Shown: positions 43,527-52,078 of the stretch, in pieces | Position numbering within the stretch: position 1 is the first letter of the stretch | How the letters are laid out: the number at the start of each line of letters is the position of its first letter | From: Marinimicrobium locisalis | Lineage (GTDB): Bacteria; Pseudomonadota; Gammaproteobacteria; Pseudomonadales; Cellvibrionaceae | Reading direction: 5' to 3' | NCBI RefSeq assembly: GCF_039822625.1 | Contig: NZ_JBDLLG010000010.1 | Span: forward strand, 90,718-154,717 | Length of the DNA stretch: 64,000 nt | Notes under the pieces: generated by a model | Told to the model about the DNA's origin: nothing | What the model saw: the letters and a program-made list of their open reading frames with translations, nothing else | Databases searched by the model: none | Program-made: the position numbers and the translations under genes

Positions 43527-44834
43527 ATGACCGTTATGCCTGAATCTGAATTATCAAAGGAAGTCCTGGCCTGGCGCGACCCAGAAATGCCCTCAGTCAA
43601 GGGCACCGAAAAGCCGAAAGATCCAAACAAGGGCTATATTGCCCTGCTCGGTTGGAGCGTTAACGCCATCAAGGCGGCACAGAACTTTGATCGTCGCTAC
43701 ATTGTCGTTGCGCCTGAGTGGGCCACGGATTTCTGTAAAGCGAACAACATCCCTTTCATAGCATGGGATTTTATCCGCCTTAATGATCGCTCCATGGAGA
43801 TCGCCACAAGGCTGAAAGAAGAAGGCGTGGATGTTGCCATCCCGCTGTTTGAAGAGACCGTTGAGTGGTCTGGTGCGATCAACTCTGTGCTGATGGATAG
43901 CCCGCGCATGTACGGGCAGTCGATCCTGTTCCGTGACAAGGCCCTGATGAAGCGCCGTGCTCAGCTTGGCGGCATTCGCGTGGGCATCTTCGAGGAAGCC
44001 CACGAGAAAGACGATATCGTCCGTTTCATGAAGCGTGTGAACCAGACGCTGCTGAAACTCGACGGTGACCCGGATGACCCGATTCACGTCAAGGCTTTCG
44101 ACAAGGCCGGCTGTCTCGGCCACCGGATGATCCGTACACTGGAAGAAATTGACAACATTCCGGATGAGGAATATCCGCTGCTGATGGAAAGCCACCTGAG
44201 CGGCTGGGAATTCGCGGTTGAGGCCTGGATTCACGACGGCAAGATCCAGTTCCTCAACATCTCCGAGTACGTAACCCTGGGTTATTCGGTATTTGTACCG
44301 GCTACAAAAGAGCTCGAGAGCTGGAGGAATGCGATTACCAAGCAGATCGAACTGTTGATCAAGACCTTTGACATCAAGTTCGGCCTGATTCATCCCGAGT
44401 ACTTCGTAACCGCTGACGGCGAGATGTACTTTGGTGAGATCGCCTATCGCCCACCGGGCTTCAAGGCTTTCGAACTGATTGAAAGAGCCTACGGCTTCAG
44501 CGCTTACCAGGCTTCCATGCTGGTTTTCGATCCGAAGAGCACGAAAGAGGAAGTGGCTGCCTTCTTCCCCAAGGAAGTCGAGGGCGCGAAAGGTTATGCC
44601 GGCTGCTTCGGTGTCTATCCCCGCCGTCGCGTGGTCAGCAAGCTGGAAATGCCTTCAGAGTGCGTTGACCATCCGTACTTTGATTCCCACGAGCTGGTTG
44701 CGCCGACTGAAGAGACCGTACCGGATCGGAATGCCTTCGGTACCCACTGGGGGCTGGTGTTCTTCTTCGGGGACGATCCCATCACGATGCGGGATTTGCT
44801 TAAGTCCCAGGAAGACCTGGACTTCTACGTTTAA
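43527..44834 (+). CDS. ATP-grasp domain ligase of unknown substrate
   Basis: A 435-residue protein with an N-terminal Rossmann-like part (YIALLGWSVNAIKAAQNF) and an ATP-grasp core: HVKAFDKAGCLG, LLMESHLSGWEFAVEAW, then KFGLIHPEYFV...EMYFGEIAYRPPG, where the metal-binding Glu/Asn positions lie. Such enzymes join a carboxylate to an amine via acyl phosphate. Its place between a Zn peptidase and an ectoine-synthase gene suggests peptide or osmolyte metabolism, but the substrate is unknown. 62 bases after the peptidase gene, probably co-transcribed. Confidence 0.75.
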   Translation: MTVMPESELSKEVLAWRDPEMPSVKGTEKPKDPNKGYIALLGWSVNAIKAAQNFDRRYIVVAPEWATDFCKANNIPFIAWDFIRLNDRSMEIATRLKEEGVDVAIPLFEETVEWSGAINSVLMDSPRMYGQSILFRDKALMKRRAQLGGIRVGIFEEAHEKDDIVRFMKRVNQTLLKLDGDPDDPIHVKAFDKAGCLGHRMIRTLEEIDNIPDEEYPLLMESHLSGWEFAVEAWIHDGKIQFLNISEYVTLGYSVFVPATKELESWRNAITKQIELLIKTFDIKFGLIHPEYFVTADGEMYFGEIAYRPPGFKAFELIERAYGFSAYQASMLVFDPKSTKEEVAAFFPKEVEGAKGYAGCFGVYPRRRVVSKLEMPSECVDHPYFDSHELVAPTEETVPDRNAFGTHWGLVFFFGDDPITMRDLLKSQEDLDFYV

Positions 44835-44943
44835 AGACGCAGAGTCAGTTCATCAGATATGGGTGGCCGGGTGATTGCCCGGTCTCCCGACTGGATTGTG
44901 CTCAAGTACAACCCAGTCAGTCTCTCAACATTAGAGTAATTTT

Positions 44944-45335
44944 ATGAAAATCGTTCGAGTGCAAGACATTATTCGATCAGAGCGTGAGGTGAGTGGGCCA
45001 GGCTGGACCAGCCGCCGGATGCTTCTTAAAAAGACGGCATGGGATTTTCTTTCCATGAAACCATTATTCCGGCCGGAGCCGAACTTAACCTCTGGTACAA
45101 GCACCACCTTGAAGCCGTCTATTGCGTTGCTGGCAACGGCAAGATTCTGGATAAAGCCACAGGTGAAACCCACGAGATCACCGACGGGACGCTGTACGCG
45201 CTTGATAAACATGACCAGCATACGCTGTACGGTGGTACAGAGGACATGCGCCTGATCTGTGCCTTCAACCCGCCCGTCACAGGACGCGAAGTTCATGACG
45301 AAGACGGGGCTTATCTGCCGGACGCCGGCGAGTAA
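44944..45335 (+). pseudogene. ectC: L-ectoine synthase gene, disrupted by a single-base frameshift
   Basis: The first frame reads MKIVRVQDIIRSEREVS..GWTSRRMLLKK. The second frame continues from 45039: MGFSFHETIIPAG..., YKHHLEAVYCVAGNGKI, GTLYALDKHDQHTLYG and MRLICAFNPPVTGREVHDEDG. Together they give a full cupin of about 130 residues, the usual EctC length, with metal-site residues present. The shift lies near 45031: AAAAAGACGGC would read on correctly with one more G (AAG GAC GGC). EctC closes N-gamma-acetyl-diaminobutyrate to ectoine. ectA and ectB are not in the window, so this is an orphan copy. Confidence 0.85.
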
Positions 45336-45510
45336 CAAGACCAGCCCCGCCCCACGCGGGGCTCCAGCCATTCTCTTCGATTTTCGGCCATTCGGTCAGG
45401 CGGTAACCGCTCTGGCTGTGGTATGTACTCATACCCCCTCCCATAAAAGTTGTGACTAATCCATAACAGTTAGCATCAAAGTCCCTCTCTCCCTTGAAGC
45501 TAGTTATAGC

Positions 45511-46851
45511 ATGACGGACGAACTCCCGGACCGGATCCAGGAACTGCTGGCGGCCGAATCCTCTCAAGCCCCAGCTAAAGACATCCAAAGTCTTACCGCA
45601 GATCAGAGCTCTGAAGAACTCGCCTTGTTGCTTGAATCGCTGCCGGTAGACCAGCGGGTCGATATTTGGCGCAAACTAGAGACAGACAGGCAGCTAGATA
45701 CGCTCGTATACATGCGAGCAGATCCCCGTGAACGGATCCTTGATGATCTGAGCGAGGAGGAAACCAATCAGCTGCTAACTGATCTGGATGCCGAGGAACT
45801 CCTCGAGCTAGCAGAATCGCTGCCTCCACGGTTGGTGGAGCTGGCTCTCGCGCGAATGGATTCCCAGCAACGTGAATGGTTCCACGGAGCACATCAGTAT
45901 GCCGAAGATGAAGTGGGCCACTGGGTTAATCGCGATCTCATCCTGCTGCCACAGACTGCGAGGGTACGCGATGCGCTTCGGGTGCTCAGGCGCAACCAGC
46001 CCGAATACTGTGATGCGATTTTTCTGGGCAATCGGGCAGGCCAATTTAGCGGTGTGGTGAAAATTTCCAGACTTTGGGCACAACCTGACCATTTACCTCT
46101 TCTGGAGCTCGCCGAGGAACATGCAAATGGCATTTTGGCCACGGAGGACGCCGTGGATGCTTCGATGAAGTTACAGAAATCAGGCTTGGCGTCACTCCCG
46201 GTTGTCAACAAGCAGCGAGAAGTGATTGGTCGGATCGATATGGCAACGGCCTGTGAGCTGGTGAACGAATTTTACGAAGGCCAGATCATGTCGTCTGTTG
46301 GCTTGGATGAAGACGAAGACCTATTCGCTCCAGTCAGAAAAAGCGCCCACGGCAGGGCTGTTTGGCTGGGTATCAACCTGCTGACGGCTTTTGCCGCTTC
46401 CTGGTTCATTGGCCTGTTTGAGGCGACGCTGCAGCAGGTTGTCGCCCTTGCGGTCCTCATGCCTATTGTGGCGAGCATGGGCGGCATTGCAGGCAGTCAG
46501 ACGCTGACATTGATGATCCGGGGCTTGGCGTTGGGTCAGATCACGGATGCTAACTTCAGGGCTCTTCTGAAAAAGGAAGTAAACGTGGGCGCCCTGAATG
46601 GCTTGATCTGGGCAGTGGTTATCGGCCTCGTGACCAGTCTTTGGTTTGGTGACCTGATGATTGCAATGGTTATCGCTCTGGCGATTGTGATCAACATACT
46701 GGCGGCAGCTTTTTCAGGCGTCATCATTCCCATTATTCTTGACCGCCTGAAGATAGATCCCGCTTTGTCCGGCTCGGTGATCCTCACCACGGTGACCGAT
46801 ATTGTGGGCTTTGTCGCCTTCCTGGGTATGGGAACCTGGTTTCTAGTCTGA
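45511..46851 (+). CDS. mgtE: magnesium transporter MgtE
   Basis: A 446-residue protein with the three MgtE parts: an acidic N-terminal superhelical domain (about 20-130), a CBS pair (about 135-255, including GRIDMATACELV) and a five-helix membrane domain starting near 285 with the conserved LMPIVASMGGIAGSQ and ending at GFVAFLGMGTWFLV. It is a Mg2+-gated channel for Mg2+ uptake. Regulation by an M-box riboswitch was looked for upstream but is not evident. Confidence 0.93.
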   Translation: MTDELPDRIQELLAAESSQAPAKDIQSLTADQSSEELALLLESLPVDQRVDIWRKLETDRQLDTLVYMRADPRERILDDLSEEETNQLLTDLDAEELLELAESLPPRLVELALARMDSQQREWFHGAHQYAEDEVGHWVNRDLILLPQTARVRDALRVLRRNQPEYCDAIFLGNRAGQFSGVVKISRLWAQPDHLPLLELAEEHANGILATEDAVDASMKLQKSGLASLPVVNKQREVIGRIDMATACELVNEFYEGQIMSSVGLDEDEDLFAPVRKSAHGRAVWLGINLLTAFAASWFIGLFEATLQQVVALAVLMPIVASMGGIAGSQTLTLMIRGLALGQITDANFRALLKKEVNVGALNGLIWAVVIGLVTSLWFGDLMIAMVIALAIVINILAAAFSGVIIPIILDRLKIDPALSGSVILTTVTDIVGFVAFLGMGTWFLV

Positions 46852-46943
46852 TGAAAAAAATGTGACTTTTTCGTTCCTCACTGCATCAAAGGTAGGAAGC
46901 GTAATTAAACGCCTGGTATTCAGGTAACAATGTGGAGAAAAAC

Positions 46944-48350
46944 ATGAATTCCTTCTATAAATGGACAGTAGCAGCGGCGATGTTAGTAGCAACCGGCTGT
47001 GCCTCAACAGCAAAGTTGAGTCCGGCTGAAATCAATGAGCGTCATCCTAAGCTCGCGACTCTTGAAACGGCTCTAAAAACCGCCGACGCCAACGATGTAG
47101 ATGTGCTTTCCCAGGCCTTATATGAGCGGGCCGAAGCTAGCTGGCAGGAGGCGCGAAAGTTGGCGGCTGGCGGCAGTGACAAAGCAGATGAGCTGGCGCG
47201 TCAGGCAGAAGCCCTGCTTGAGCGCGCCAACCTGAACAGTCGTTCTGTTAGACGAGAGCTGAGCAGTGTGTTGACCGCGCGCGATCGTGCAATGCATGCA
47301 GGTGCCCACACCAAATACAGCCAGGAGTTTGCCGAGGTCGATGAGCAGCTGTCCGAGAGTGGCAACTGGATAGCGGAAGGCAGGGTGTCTGATGCGCGCA
47401 AAGTGCGCCAGGAAATGACTGAAAGTTACGCCCGCCTTGAGGTAAAAGCGCTTAAACAGGCAACCTCAAAGGATGTACAGCAGCGAATTGCTCAGGCGCT
47501 GAGGGCTGATGTTGATGATTACGCACCGCGTACCCTGGCCAGCGCACAAGCTGAACTGCGTCTGGCCAATCAGGTTCTGGAAGCCGACCCCAATGCCCGC
47601 AGCAAGGCTGGAGCGCATGCGCAGCAAGCGATGCAGCTGGCGAACCAGGCCATTCAGATTGCTGAGATCATTAAGGATTTCAAGCAAAGTGACATGACGG
47701 ATGAGCAGATTGTCCTATGGTATCAACAGCAGCTCGCCGAAGCGGTGAACCCGGTTGTTACCGATCCGGATTTTGGCCAGCCAAACCGTGAAGTGGTCCG
47801 GTCTGTAGCCATCGAACTGGCCCAGTTGACTGATACGCAGGTAAAGTATGCAGCTCAACTCGTTGCCATGGAAAAAGAGCTCGAGAGCCTTCGTGTTTCG
47901 TCTGATTCAGCCCGCGAACAGCAGGCCCGCAATGAGGCCCGTTTCAGGGCAGTTCAGAAACTGTTCAGTTCTGATGAAGCCGAAGTCTATCGGCAGGGCA
48001 GCAATGTTCTCGTCAGGGCTTATGGTTTCGATTTCCCTTCTGGACAGAGCGAAATCCAGTCCGATAACTTCCCGTTACTGAACAAGATTACCAGGGCCAT
48101 CAATCAGTTCCCCGATTCCCGGATTGAAGTGTCTGGCCACACAGACAGCCGCGGCTCGGATGCGCTGAACCAGCGGCTGTCTTCTGAACGTGCCGAAAAA
48201 GTGGCTCGTTTCCTGGTGGAGGTGGGCAACCTGCCCAAGCAACGGGTGACAAGCAGAGGTTACGGTGAAACCCGCCCGCTTGCTTCCAACGAGACGCAAG
48301 AGGGGCGCACGGCGAACCGCCGCGTTGAAATCCTGATCGTTAATGAATGA
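46944..48350 (+). CDS. OmpA-family peptidoglycan-associated lipoprotein with DUF4398-like helical region
   Basis: A 468-residue lipoprotein: signal peptide with lipobox VATGCAS, then a long Ala/Glu/Arg-rich coiled-coil region (about 20-330), and a C-terminal OmpA domain (about 355-465). The OmpA domain has FDFPSGQSEI, VSGHTDSRGSDALNQRLSSERA and the peptidoglycan-binding TANRRVEI. It would tether the outer membrane to the cell wall. I start at ATG 46944, with GGAG 7 bases upstream, rather than GTG 46932. It stands before a CmpX-like channel and a SigX-like sigma factor, as oprF does in Pseudomonas though in another order. Confidence 0.87.
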   Translation: MNSFYKWTVAAAMLVATGCASTAKLSPAEINERHPKLATLETALKTADANDVDVLSQALYERAEASWQEARKLAAGGSDKADELARQAEALLERANLNSRSVRRELSSVLTARDRAMHAGAHTKYSQEFAEVDEQLSESGNWIAEGRVSDARKVRQEMTESYARLEVKALKQATSKDVQQRIAQALRADVDDYAPRTLASAQAELRLANQVLEADPNARSKAGAHAQQAMQLANQAIQIAEIIKDFKQSDMTDEQIVLWYQQQLAEAVNPVVTDPDFGQPNREVVRSVAIELAQLTDTQVKYAAQLVAMEKELESLRVSSDSAREQQARNEARFRAVQKLFSSDEAEVYRQGSNVLVRAYGFDFPSGQSEIQSDNFPLLNKITRAINQFPDSRIEVSGHTDSRGSDALNQRLSSERAEKVARFLVEVGNLPKQRVTSRGYGETRPLASNETQEGRTANRRVEILIVNE

Positions 48351-48357
48351 AACCCAG

Positions 48358-48378
48358 AGGGGGCGCACCGCGCCCCCT
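48358..48378 (+). terminator. hairpin after the OmpA-family gene
   Basis: AGGGGGCGC-ACC-GCGCCCCCT, a perfect 9-bp GC-rich stem, starts 8 bases after the stop codon. There is no U-run, so it may be a weak terminator or an mRNA-end stabiliser. Confidence 0.5.
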
Positions 48379-48400
48379 CCTCTATGAGAAGGCCTGCGGC

Positions 48401-48658
48401 ATGAAACCAGAAAATCAGTTGGAGCGGAAACTTGAAGCACTGGCGCGGTCCGAGATCCGGTCCGTTGAAAGTCAGCATCGTTTACGAAGAGCGCGTGGAG
48501 CCGCTCTTCAGCAAACGGCAACCAGGGACGGCCTCGGATTCCTTATGGCATTTGTCTGGGTGATTTTCGCTGGTTTTGGGACCCGTCTTTTGACCCGTTC
48601 TCCCGGAGGGCCACACAACCCGAGTAGCACAGTACGATCGACTGGAGGTGAGTCATGA
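48401..48658 (+). CDS. small single-pass membrane protein
   Basis: An 85-residue frame: a charged amphipathic N-terminal helix (ENQLERKLEALARSEIRSVE) then one hydrophobic helix (LGFLMAFVWVIFAGFGTRLL) and a short tail. GAGAAGG lies 9 bases before ATG 48401, and the stop TGA overlaps the start of the MscS gene by four bases (ATGA). The placement between an OmpA lipoprotein and a CmpX-like channel resembles the small crfX gene beside cmpX in Pseudomonas. Homology was not tested. Confidence 0.55.
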   Translation: MKPENQLERKLEALARSEIRSVESQHRLRRARGAALQQTATRDGLGFLMAFVWVIFAGFGTRLLTRSPGGPHNPSSTVRSTGGES

Positions 48659-49500
48659 ATCTGGGTGCATGGGCCCAGGCGTTCACGACAGCTCTGGAAA
48701 ATTTCTGGGGCAAAATTGCGGCCTTTGCGCCCAATTTATTGGCGGTGCTGGCCATTGTCCTCATAGGACTGTGGGTCGTTCGTCTGGTCAGTAAAGCGGT
48801 TGCTTTGACGTTACGTAAACTGGGCACCAATTCCCTGTTTGACAAAATTGGATTGAGCAGCTGGCTGGAAGCTGCAGGTGTTCAAGTGCCGCCAAGCGAG
48901 GCACTAGCCGTTTTAGTGCGTTTTTTCCTGACTTTCCTGATACTGCTGTCTGCCACCGAAACGCTGGGCCTGGAACGGCTTTCCTCGGTCATGGACGAGT
49001 TCGTAGTCTATCTCCCCAAGTTATTCGGCGCTATCATCGTTGTAGTGGCTGGGATGTTCCTCGCCCATCATTTCAAACGCAGTGTAGAGCGTACACTCGA
49101 GCATCTTGGCGTTGATTATGCGAGAACTGTCTCACAGGTCGTTTACGGAGTTATGCTATTTATCACGGCTTCTATCGCCATCAACCAACTGCAAATCGCT
49201 ACCGACCTTTTCGATCTTCTGTTTGCTATCGTGCTTGCAAGCGTTGGTCTGGCCGTTGCTATATCATTCGGGCTGGGCGCACGGAATATCTCTGAACAGC
49301 TCATTAGCGGCGTGTACATCCGTGAACAGTTAACGCCAGGGGACGCACTGGTTGTAAGTGGTGAAGCAGGTACCGTGCTGGCAGTAGGAAACGTTAACAC
49401 CCTGATTCAGGTGGGGTCTGACTTGCGCCGCATCCCCAATGCCGTTCTGCTTCAAACTGTGTTCACCATTCGAAATGATGAGCCCGATGCGAACGAATGA
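48655..49500 (+). CDS. CmpX-like small-conductance mechanosensitive channel (MscS family)
   Basis: A 281-residue inner membrane protein with about four to five helices: three N-terminal ones, then the pore-lining helix (LFAIVLASVGLAVAISFGLGARN) and a short MscS beta domain (GDALVVSGEAGTV...). It starts by a 4-base overlap with the small membrane protein and ends by a 4-base ATGA overlap with the ECF sigma gene, so the three are translationally coupled. In Pseudomonas aeruginosa cmpX adjoins sigX and is linked to cell-wall stress, and this coupling suggests the same here. Confidence 0.85.
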   Translation: MNLGAWAQAFTTALENFWGKIAAFAPNLLAVLAIVLIGLWVVRLVSKAVALTLRKLGTNSLFDKIGLSSWLEAAGVQVPPSEALAVLVRFFLTFLILLSATETLGLERLSSVMDEFVVYLPKLFGAIIVVVAGMFLAHHFKRSVERTLEHLGVDYARTVSQVVYGVMLFITASIAINQLQIATDLFDLLFAIVLASVGLAVAISFGLGARNISEQLISGVYIREQLTPGDALVVSGEAGTVLAVGNVNTLIQVGSDLRRIPNAVLLQTVFTIRNDEPDANE

Positions 49501-50042
49501 GCGCCCACAACAGCCTGAAAAAACTGTCAGATGCTCAACTGGTGGCTTTGGCCCGTCAGCAGCTTCCCTACGCAACCACGGCCTGGGAAGAGCTTATGTA
49601 TCGCCATGAGAAGCCGCTGGTCACCCTGTGCCGTAATCTGTGTGGAAATAACTCGGACGCAGAGGATGTGTATCAGGAAGTGCTGTTGCGGGTTTTTCAC
49701 CATTTACCGAAATTTCGGGGCGACTCCAGTTTTAAAACCTGGGTATACCAGATAGCCTACAATGAAAGTATGATGTTAATCCGACAGCGCAAGGTACATG
49801 AATCTCTTGATGGGGTGCCCGAACCAGCAACCTGTGACGCAGAAAAAGTCGGGTTGTCCGGCGACGTGACGTTCCATGGACTCCTTGATCGACTCGACCT
49901 TGAGGACCGGAGTATACTGGCGCTACGACTGATTTCCGACATGGACTTTCAGGAAATCGCCAATCATACCGGCCGTGGCCTGAGTGCCGTAAAAATGCGT
50001 TACAAGCGGGCACTCGAAAAACTCAAGCCTTACCTAGAGTAA
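49497..50042 (+). CDS. ECF-family RNA polymerase sigma factor, SigX-like
   Basis: A 181-residue sigma factor. Region 2 (about 25-95) contains the LCGNNSDAEDVYQEVLLRVF and FKTWVYQIAYN motifs. Region 4 (about 125-178) has the helix-turn-helix LRLISDMDFQEIANHTGRGLSAVKMRYKRALEKL. No anti-sigma gene is adjacent. It overlaps the CmpX-like channel gene by 4 bases and is followed 42 bases later by a second MscS gene. This arrangement suggests the sigma factor answers membrane tension or envelope stress reported through the channel. Confidence 0.87.
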   Translation: MSAHNSLKKLSDAQLVALARQQLPYATTAWEELMYRHEKPLVTLCRNLCGNNSDAEDVYQEVLLRVFHHLPKFRGDSSFKTWVYQIAYNESMMLIRQRKVHESLDGVPEPATCDAEKVGLSGDVTFHGLLDRLDLEDRSILALRLISDMDFQEIANHTGRGLSAVKMRYKRALEKLKPYLE

Positions 50043-50084
50043 AGTCATACTGTCATTTACAGCAATCTCAAGAGCGGAATCCTG

Positions 50085-51222
50085 ATGGCTGAATCATTCG
50101 GTGCCGAGCTGGCTGAGCAGCTCCGGCAAAATGTTGGCGATGCGCTCCAGGCCGTATCAGGCGCAGATTTGGAATGGGGCACACTTCTGGCACAGATTCT
50201 TGGCCAGCTGTTTGTCTCCATTATCTACCTCGGTGCGTTTTCGGGCGGCTACTTGATCCTGATAAGTACCGTCCGGCTGGTGTTGGGTAAGCATCGGGTG
50301 GAAACGGCTTTATTCATTCAGGTGCGCAGCTGTCTGCGCTATCTGGCAGTATTAGGTGCGCTGCTCTTCATTCTTGCACAGTTCGGAGCAAACCCAAGGG
50401 TGCTAAAAGCAATGGCGAGGGCTGGATTCATGGCCCTTGGTTTCTATATGACCTGGCTTATCGCAGGGCGACTGATAAGGGAGGGCATGACACGTTACAA
50501 GATAGACGTGTCTATCCGTCAGCTAGTCGAAAACCTGTTTTCGGTTATCATCACAGCATTGGCGGTAGTGACTTTGCTCGCCCAATTTGGTTTCGATGAG
50601 GTGTCCATCGTCGCCGGTCTGGGTATTGTCGGTATTGCAGTAGGCTTTGCAGCCCAATCAACCCTTTCCAATTTCATTGCCGGTATCACTCTGCTGATTG
50701 AGAGGCCGTTCCGCATTGGTGATTGGGTGACCATCAACGGGCAAGACGGCAAAGTGATCAAGATTGCTCTGCGGACCACCTGGCTGCGAACCCGGGACAA
50801 TATTTTCACGATGATCCCAAACGACAGTGTCGCCTCCTCTGATATCGTCAATTACAGTGCAGAGGGTGTGACCCGCCTTAATATCCCAGTAGGCATTGCT
50901 TATAAGGAATCTGCGAAGGCTGCTAGAGAGGTGCTGATGCCTGTCTTGCTGGCGCATCCTGACGTTCTTCAGGGCACTGGTATGCAGCCCCGTGTGCTGC
51001 TCAGAAGCCTGGGGGGATTCTTCGGTGAACCTGGAAGTACAGGTATGGATCACGCCAGATAACCTTGATGTACAGCCGAGAATCATGGCCGATATTCTTG
51101 AAAAGATGAAAGAGGCCCTGGATACCGCGGGCATTGAGATTCCTTTCCCTCATTTGCAACTGTTTATTGATGATGCGAAAGGGCTGAAATCCGTCCTTGA
51201 GCTGGCCCTTTCCCGAAGTTGA
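50085..51222 (+). pseudogene. MscS-family channel gene with a frameshift in a G6 run
   Basis: The first frame gives 325 residues: three membrane helices, the pore helix SIVAGLGIVGIAVGFAAQSTLSN, then the beta domain (RPFRIGDWVTI, IPNDSVASSDIVNYS) up to RVLLRSLGG. The true C-terminal part (DSSVNLEVQVWI ... PFPHLQLFIDDAKGL) lies in another frame, to the stop at 51222. The break is at the six-G run 51011-51016; five G would give one protein of about 378 residues. The truncated product keeps the pore but loses the carboxy-terminal cage domain. True mutation or homopolymer error. Confidence 0.8.
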
Positions 51223-51309
51223 GGTCCATTCAAAACCGGGAGAATTCTACATTGTAGCGCATTGAGCCCGGACAAGACGATATTTTAGGACATGGTAGCA
51301 CAACAGCTC

Positions 51310-51838
51310 TGAGGCCGCCTTGTAAACGCTAGCTGATGGCTGACTTACAAGCACGGTACGGAGTCATCGGACGCCAAGCGTGTGCATGTCCAACGCCAAC
51401 TCGAGGGCTGGCGTGATAACCACAAACGGGTTTACCGGATTTAATGGGGCTAGGGATTGTCGCTTCGCCTCAAGAGTCCCATACGCAACAAGGCAGCCAA
51501 GAACCGTCAACCGCTTCTTCAACAAGCCAATTACCCCAATCACATCTGGCGCATGGATTTTGTCTCGGGTGCACTGTTTGATGGCAGCAGGCTACGCCTG
51601 CTGACGACTATCGACCTACTCACCAGGGAGTGCCTTGGTATTATGGTTGGTCAGAGCCTGATGGGTTACAATGTTCAGTAGACAATGACCGTAATTGCGC
51701 GCTTCCGGGGTAACCCTGCGGTTCTTAAGCCCGGCAATGCGAAGGGAAAATCCTTCAATGAAAGACTCCTGCCGTAGTGAATGAACAAAAACTGGCTCTT
51801 GTCGCTGGCCGACGCCCGGGAGAAAACCCGAAAGAAAC
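51310..51838 (+). mobile_element. remnant of an IS3-family transposase (orfB)
   Basis: Decayed DDE transposase read over several frames: DNHKRVYRI near 51415-51440, then RNKAAKNRQP, NHIWRMDFVSGALFDG and LLTTIDLLTRECLGIMVGQSL (about 51480-51670), then SFNERL with stop codons and NWLLSLADAREK near 51755-51825. The first catalytic Asp region (MDFVS) and the C-terminal S-F-N...N-W-L-x-S-L motif are visible, but the frame is broken and parts are missing. It abuts the right copy of direct repeat B. No terminal inverted repeats were identified. Confidence 0.75.
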
Positions 51839-51947
51839 CGAAGAGCTGGATTTTCTGAAGCAACTCGGCTGTCATCAGTATCAGGGCTTTCTGAGCACCC
51901 GCCCCATGCTGCCGGAAGACATTGAAGCGGGTGACGGGTTTCCTTAA
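51839..51947 (+). pseudogene. C-terminal fragment of an EAL-domain gene
   Basis: Thirty-five codons (EELDFLKQLGCHQYQGFL ... IEAGDGFP, stop) that match the end of the protein encoded at 38289-40733. It has no upstream part and is the duplicated gene end at the right boundary of the insert. Confidence 0.8.
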
Positions 51948-52078
51948 ATCTGTTCCCGAATCACATTGACGAGTTGCTCTGAAGTCAGCTGTCTTTTCAG
52001 CAGTACACTCGCGACGGCTGAAGGTGCCTCCTTTCCGATATCCTCACCGGACAAGATGACGATGGCCGCACCGGGTTG
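51839..52078 (+). repeat. direct repeat B, right copy
   Basis: Gap-free partner of 40625-40864 (16 differences in 240). It starts right after the IS3 remnant and runs into the intact end of the kinase gene. Confidence 0.88.

Larger units (their letters stand above)
40865..51838. mobile_element. about 11-kb insert (osmotic/envelope-stress island) between direct repeats B
   Basis: Everything between the two copies of repeat B: M17 peptidase, zinc peptidase, ATP-grasp enzyme, ectC (frameshifted), mgtE, OmpA lipoprotein, small membrane protein, CmpX-like MscS, ECF sigma factor, MscS (frameshifted), IS3-family remnant. The flanking genes make one tail-to-tail signalling locus if the insert and one repeat are removed. 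No integrase gene was found inside. The layout fits integration of a circular molecule by a single crossover in a homologous 240-bp stretch. Confidence 0.65.

Noticed and set aside
45336..45510. M-box riboswitch before mgtE
   Set aside because: The spacer is short and the conserved M-box sequence elements are not visible.
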